Origin: JBHHYR01 sp046757585
GTDB lineage: Bacteria > Desulfobacterota > Binatia > HRBIN30
Length of the DNA stretch: 7,347 nucleotides
Direction of reading: 5' to 3'
Assembly (NCBI GenBank): GCA_046757585.1
Contig: JBHHYR010000199.1
Span: 1 to 7,347 of the forward strand
Shown here in pieces: positions 5,366 through 7,347 of the stretch; position 1 is the first letter of the stretch, and each line of letters opens with the position of its first letter. The notes beneath the pieces are model-generated. The model was not told where the DNA came from. It saw only the letters and a program-made list of their open reading frames with translations, and made no database searches. The translations under genes were made by a program, and so were the position numbers.

Positions 5366-5572
5366 ATGCGTACAACAGGAACAGTCAAGTGGTTCAACGG
5401 CGAGAAGGGCTTCGGCTTCATCGTCCGCGACGATGGCGAGAAGGATGTCTTCTGCCACCACAGCGCCATCCAGGGTGAGGGTTTCAAGACCCTGGCGGAG
5501 GGTGCCAAGGTTGAGTTCGACGTCGTGCAGGGCCAAAAAGGCCCGGCGGCCGAGAACGTCGTGACCCTCTGA
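5366..5572 (+). CDS. Cold-shock-domain protein (CspA family)
   Basis: A 68-residue single-domain protein, the standard length for the family. The five-stranded OB fold is recognisable from GTVKWFNGEKGFGFI (residues 5-19), containing the RNP1 motif KGFGFI, and DVFCHHSAI (27-35), the RNP2 motif. The middle (GFKTLAEGAKVEFDV) and the closing GPAAENVVTL are also typical. Such proteins bind single-stranded RNA and DNA through surface aromatic residues, melt secondary structure in messages, and act as transcription antiterminators or general RNA chaperones in the cytoplasm. RNP2 has Cys-His where many members have Val-His-Phe or similar, a mild variation. A strong ribosome binding site, a good promoter with a long leader, and a terminator just downstream make it a well-defined single-gene unit. 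Whether it is cold-induced or constitutive cannot be told from the protein. Confidence 0.95.
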   Translation: MRTTGTVKWFNGEKGFGFIVRDDGEKDVFCHHSAIQGEGFKTLAEGAKVEFDVVQGQKGPAAENVVTL

Positions 5573-5593
5573 GGTAGGAATCTACTTGCAGTA

Positions 5594-5635
5594 AAGGCCC
5601 CGCCGGTGCAGACCGGCGGGGCCTTCGCTTTTCTT
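5594..5635 (+). terminator. Intrinsic terminator of the cold-shock gene
   Basis: AAGGCCCCGCCGGT (5594-5607) pairs perfectly with ACCGGCGGGGCCTT (5612-5625) across a GCAG loop, and a T-rich tail (CGCTTTTCTT) follows. It begins 21 bases after the stop codon. The opposite strand has no comparable T-run after the stem, so it probably serves mainly the plus-strand message, though the hairpin could also slow transcripts coming from the convergent helicase gene. Confidence 0.9.
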
Positions 5636-5685
5636 CGGCGCGTCAAACGACCTATTTTCGCGGTTCCGAGCCCATTGCAACTTCA

Positions 5686-7008
5686 CTACGGACGGCCGGA
5701 GTCGAACCGCCGGCTGACTCTTCGGTACCTTCGTTGCCTCTTCGGTGCTGAGGTATCTTGACGGCGATGCCTCGGATGGTCACCGGCTCGACGCCTTGCG
5801 CCAGCCGGCCGCGGGGCAACACTGTCGCGGTGCGGTCGCGGCCAGGGAGCCGGCCCCCTCGCGGCCTCGAACCCGGGGACCTGACGGCGCTCGATCGGCG
5901 CGCCCAGCTGGCGCTCGATGTCGCGAACGGCGGCGGCGTCCGTGTCGCACACGAAGGTGAACGCCTTGCCGCTGCGCTCGGCGCGGCCGGTACGGCCGAT
6001 CCGGTGGGTGTAGGCGTCGGGCGTGTCGGGCACGTCGAAGTTGATGACGTGCGACACAGTGGCGACGTCGATCCCGCGCGCCGCGATATCGGTGGCGACG
6101 AGGACATCGAAGCGCCCCTCGCGAAAGCCGCGCATGGCGTGGTCGCGCTGCGGCTGGGTCATATTCCCCTGCAGGGCTACGGCGTCGTGCCCCATCCTGC
6201 CGAGCTGACACGCGAGCCGCTTGGCGCGGTGCTTGGTGCGCAGGAAGACGATGGCAGAGGTGAAGCCGTCGTCGGCCAGGAGGTGCCGCAGGAGATCGAT
6301 CTTGCGGTCCGGCGACACCGGGTAGAGGCTCTGCTGAATCGTCTCCGCCGGTTTCGAGTGCGTCAGCTCGGCGAGGTGCGGCCGGCGCAGCACCTGATCC
6401 GCGAGCGAACGAACCTCGGCCGGCATGGTGGCGGCGAAGAGCAGGTTCTGGCGCACCGACGGCAGCGCTTTCAGGATCCTGCGTACGTCGGGTAGGAAAC
6501 CCATATCGAATAAGTGGTCGGCCTCGTCGAGCACGAACACCTCGACGCCGTCGAGCCGGACGATGCCCTGCTGCATGAGATCGAGCAGGCGTCCGGGACA
6601 GGCGACGACGATGTCTGGCCGTGCGCGCAAGCCGCGGATCTGGGCAGCGGCGGAGACGCCGCCGAAAACCGTCACCGCCCGCAGGCCGGTGAATTGTGCC
6701 AGCGCCTTGACGTCGGCGTGGATCTGCGTCGCCAGCTCGCGAGTTGGCGCCACGATGACGGCCCGCGGTCCTGGGCGACGGTTGCTGTTCAGCCGCTGGA
6801 GAATCGGCAGTGCAAACGCCGCCGTCTTGCCGGTTCCCGTCTGCGCCAAGCCGAGAACGTCGCGCCCGTCCAGGGCGGCGGGGATCGCCTGCGCCTGAAT
6901 CGGGCGCGGCGCTGTGAAGCCCAAGGCGGCAATGCCGCGCTGGATCGAGGGGGCGAGGGGAAGGTGGGGAAACCCGGCGCGGGGCCGGGGGTGAGGTGAT
7001 GCCATCAT
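5686..7008 (-). CDS. DEAD-box RNA helicase, RhlE-like
   Basis: A 440-residue protein with the full DEAD-box motif set. The Q motif ends in PRPIQAQAIP (34-43); motif I is AQTGTGKT (55-62), Ia PTRELA (88-93), Ib CPGR (137-140), II DEAD (161-164), III AAT (192-194), then IVFLRTK (253-259), ATDIAARGID (305-314) and HRIGRTGR (335-342). These enzymes use ATP to unwind short RNA duplexes in ribosome assembly and RNA decay, and several are cold-induced. The short linkers and an Arg/Pro-rich basic tail (about 372-440) without a DbpA-type RNA-binding domain fit RhlE. Motif III reads Ala-Ala-Thr where Ser-Ala-Thr is usual. The start at 7008 is supported by AGGAAGG (7018-7024) 9 bases upstream; a second ATG follows directly. 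The gene converges on the cold-shock gene with 113 bases between stops. Function is fairly certain, exact subfamily less so. Confidence 0.93.
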   Translation of the reverse strand: MMASPHPRPRAGFPHLPLAPSIQRGIAALGFTAPRPIQAQAIPAALDGRDVLGLAQTGTGKTAAFALPILQRLNSNRRPGPRAVIVAPTRELATQIHADVKALAQFTGLRAVTVFGGVSAAAQIRGLRARPDIVVACPGRLLDLMQQGIVRLDGVEVFVLDEADHLFDMGFLPDVRRILKALPSVRQNLLFAATMPAEVRSLADQVLRRPHLAELTHSKPAETIQQSLYPVSPDRKIDLLRHLLADDGFTSAIVFLRTKHRAKRLACQLGRMGHDAVALQGNMTQPQRDHAMRGFREGRFDVLVATDIAARGIDVATVSHVINFDVPDTPDAYTHRIGRTGRAERSGKAFTFVCDTDAAAVRDIERQLGAPIERRQVPGFEAARGPAPWPRPHRDSVAPRPAGARRRAGDHPRHRRQDTSAPKRQRRYRRVSRRFDSGRP

Positions 7009-7326
7009 GGGGAATTGCCTTCCTGTGCCGTTACGCGACGCTCGCGCAGGGCGGGAAATCAGACCTGGTCAACAGAAGCAGGTAAGAGGTGAGAGGGGAG
7101 ACGCGGTCTTTGCTAGGAGACCCTGTTGTGCGTCTTGACCGCAGCTCCTGGCGGCCGGATGAATGCGTTATCGATCGTTGTGTAGCATCGGGCGTCCGCC
7201 GGCGCAACTGGCTTCGGGTCTACTATCGAAATACGCGTGCGATGCAGCATTAGACTCCTCGCGGCGAGGGGGGTAGGCTGCGTGGTCTCCGTTAGACGGC
7301 ACAGCGAGATTGCGAGAGGTACCACG
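7009..7326. other. Divergent intergenic region upstream of the helicase
   Basis: It carries the helicase ribosome binding site near 7018-7024 and presumably its promoter; only weak -10/-35 candidates are visible on the minus strand (for example TCTGAT near 7057-7062), so none is called. Toward the right end a short GC inverted repeat (CCTCGC/GCGAGG, near 7257-7269) and a GCATCG/CGATGC pair (7185-7190 and 7240-7245) occur. A 70-codon minus-strand frame (7113-7325) has no recognisable features and no good ribosome binding site and is not called. Confidence 0.4.
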
Positions 7327-7347
7327 GTGATCCAGGACTATCCTGTC
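7327..7347 (+). CDS. Possible start of a gene running off the right edge
   Basis: A GTG at 7327 lies 7 bases after GAGAGG (7314-7319), a reasonable ribosome binding site, and opens a frame of seven codons (Met-Ile-Gln-Asp-Tyr-Pro-Val) to the window end. It would be divergent from the helicase gene. Too little is visible to say what it encodes, and the call depends on the start signal alone. Confidence 0.35.

Noticed and set aside
5652..6107. Minus-strand frame offering an alternative C-terminus for the helicase
   Set aside because: I considered a frameshift in the helicase tail, but the annotated frame stays open with a typical Arg/Pro-rich basic tail and no lost motif.
5758..6495. 245-codon plus-strand frame opposite the helicase
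   Set aside because: Antisense shadow of a gene with every DEAD-box motif in place; common in GC-rich genomes.
7113..7325. 70-codon minus-strand frame upstream of the helicase
   Set aside because: No ribosome binding site, no recognisable motif, and composition like the surrounding intergenic DNA.

Overview
The window is GC-rich bacterial DNA, dense in Arg and Ala codons with several GTG starts. The mix of a DUF1329-like fragment, a P-loop (PAPS-dependent type) sulfotransferase, a metzincin-like protease with CARDB and Ig-like domains, and an M19 dipeptidase resembles what I know from uncultured soil and groundwater bacteria near the old Deltaproteobacteria, such as Candidatus Binatota. That assignment is inference; no rRNA or marker gene is present to test it.

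Left part (1-1020, minus strand): toxin-antitoxin territory. A Phd/YefM-type antitoxin (6-332) overlaps, as ATGA, the start of a gene running off the left edge, probably its toxin. A ribbon-helix-helix (CopG/BrnA-type) antitoxin (421-759) lies downstream of a BrnT-like toxin that keeps only its C-terminal two thirds (831-1019). The BrnT break abuts a strongly base-paired segment (1023-1195) of unknown nature.

Middle part (about 1273-3743, plus strand): a run of broken genes. It holds the N-terminal part of a DUF1329 protein, a metzincin-like protease missing both ends, and a sulfotransferase whose N-terminal P-loop half is joined in frame to its C-terminal tail. All point the same way and abut with almost no spacer, which suggests serial deletions or a chimeric assembly. 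An apparently complete M19 (membrane dipeptidase) protein follows at 3870-4937, with a Gln where the family's bridging metal ligand Glu is expected.

Right part (4938-7347): a conserved stress module. A good sigma70-type promoter and a long hairpin-bearing leader precede a cold-shock-domain protein (5366-5572). A 14-bp-stem terminator ends it, and a DEAD-box RNA helicase of RhlE type (5686-7008, minus strand) converges on it. Both proteins act on RNA secondary structure. A possible GTG start with a ribosome binding site begins at 7327 and runs off the right edge.

I found no CRISPR array, tRNA, rRNA or recognisable complete mobile element. I cannot identify a clearly new biological system. The best leads are the gene mosaic, the internally deleted sulfotransferase, the structured segment at 1023-1195, the variant M19 metal site and the cold-shock leader.
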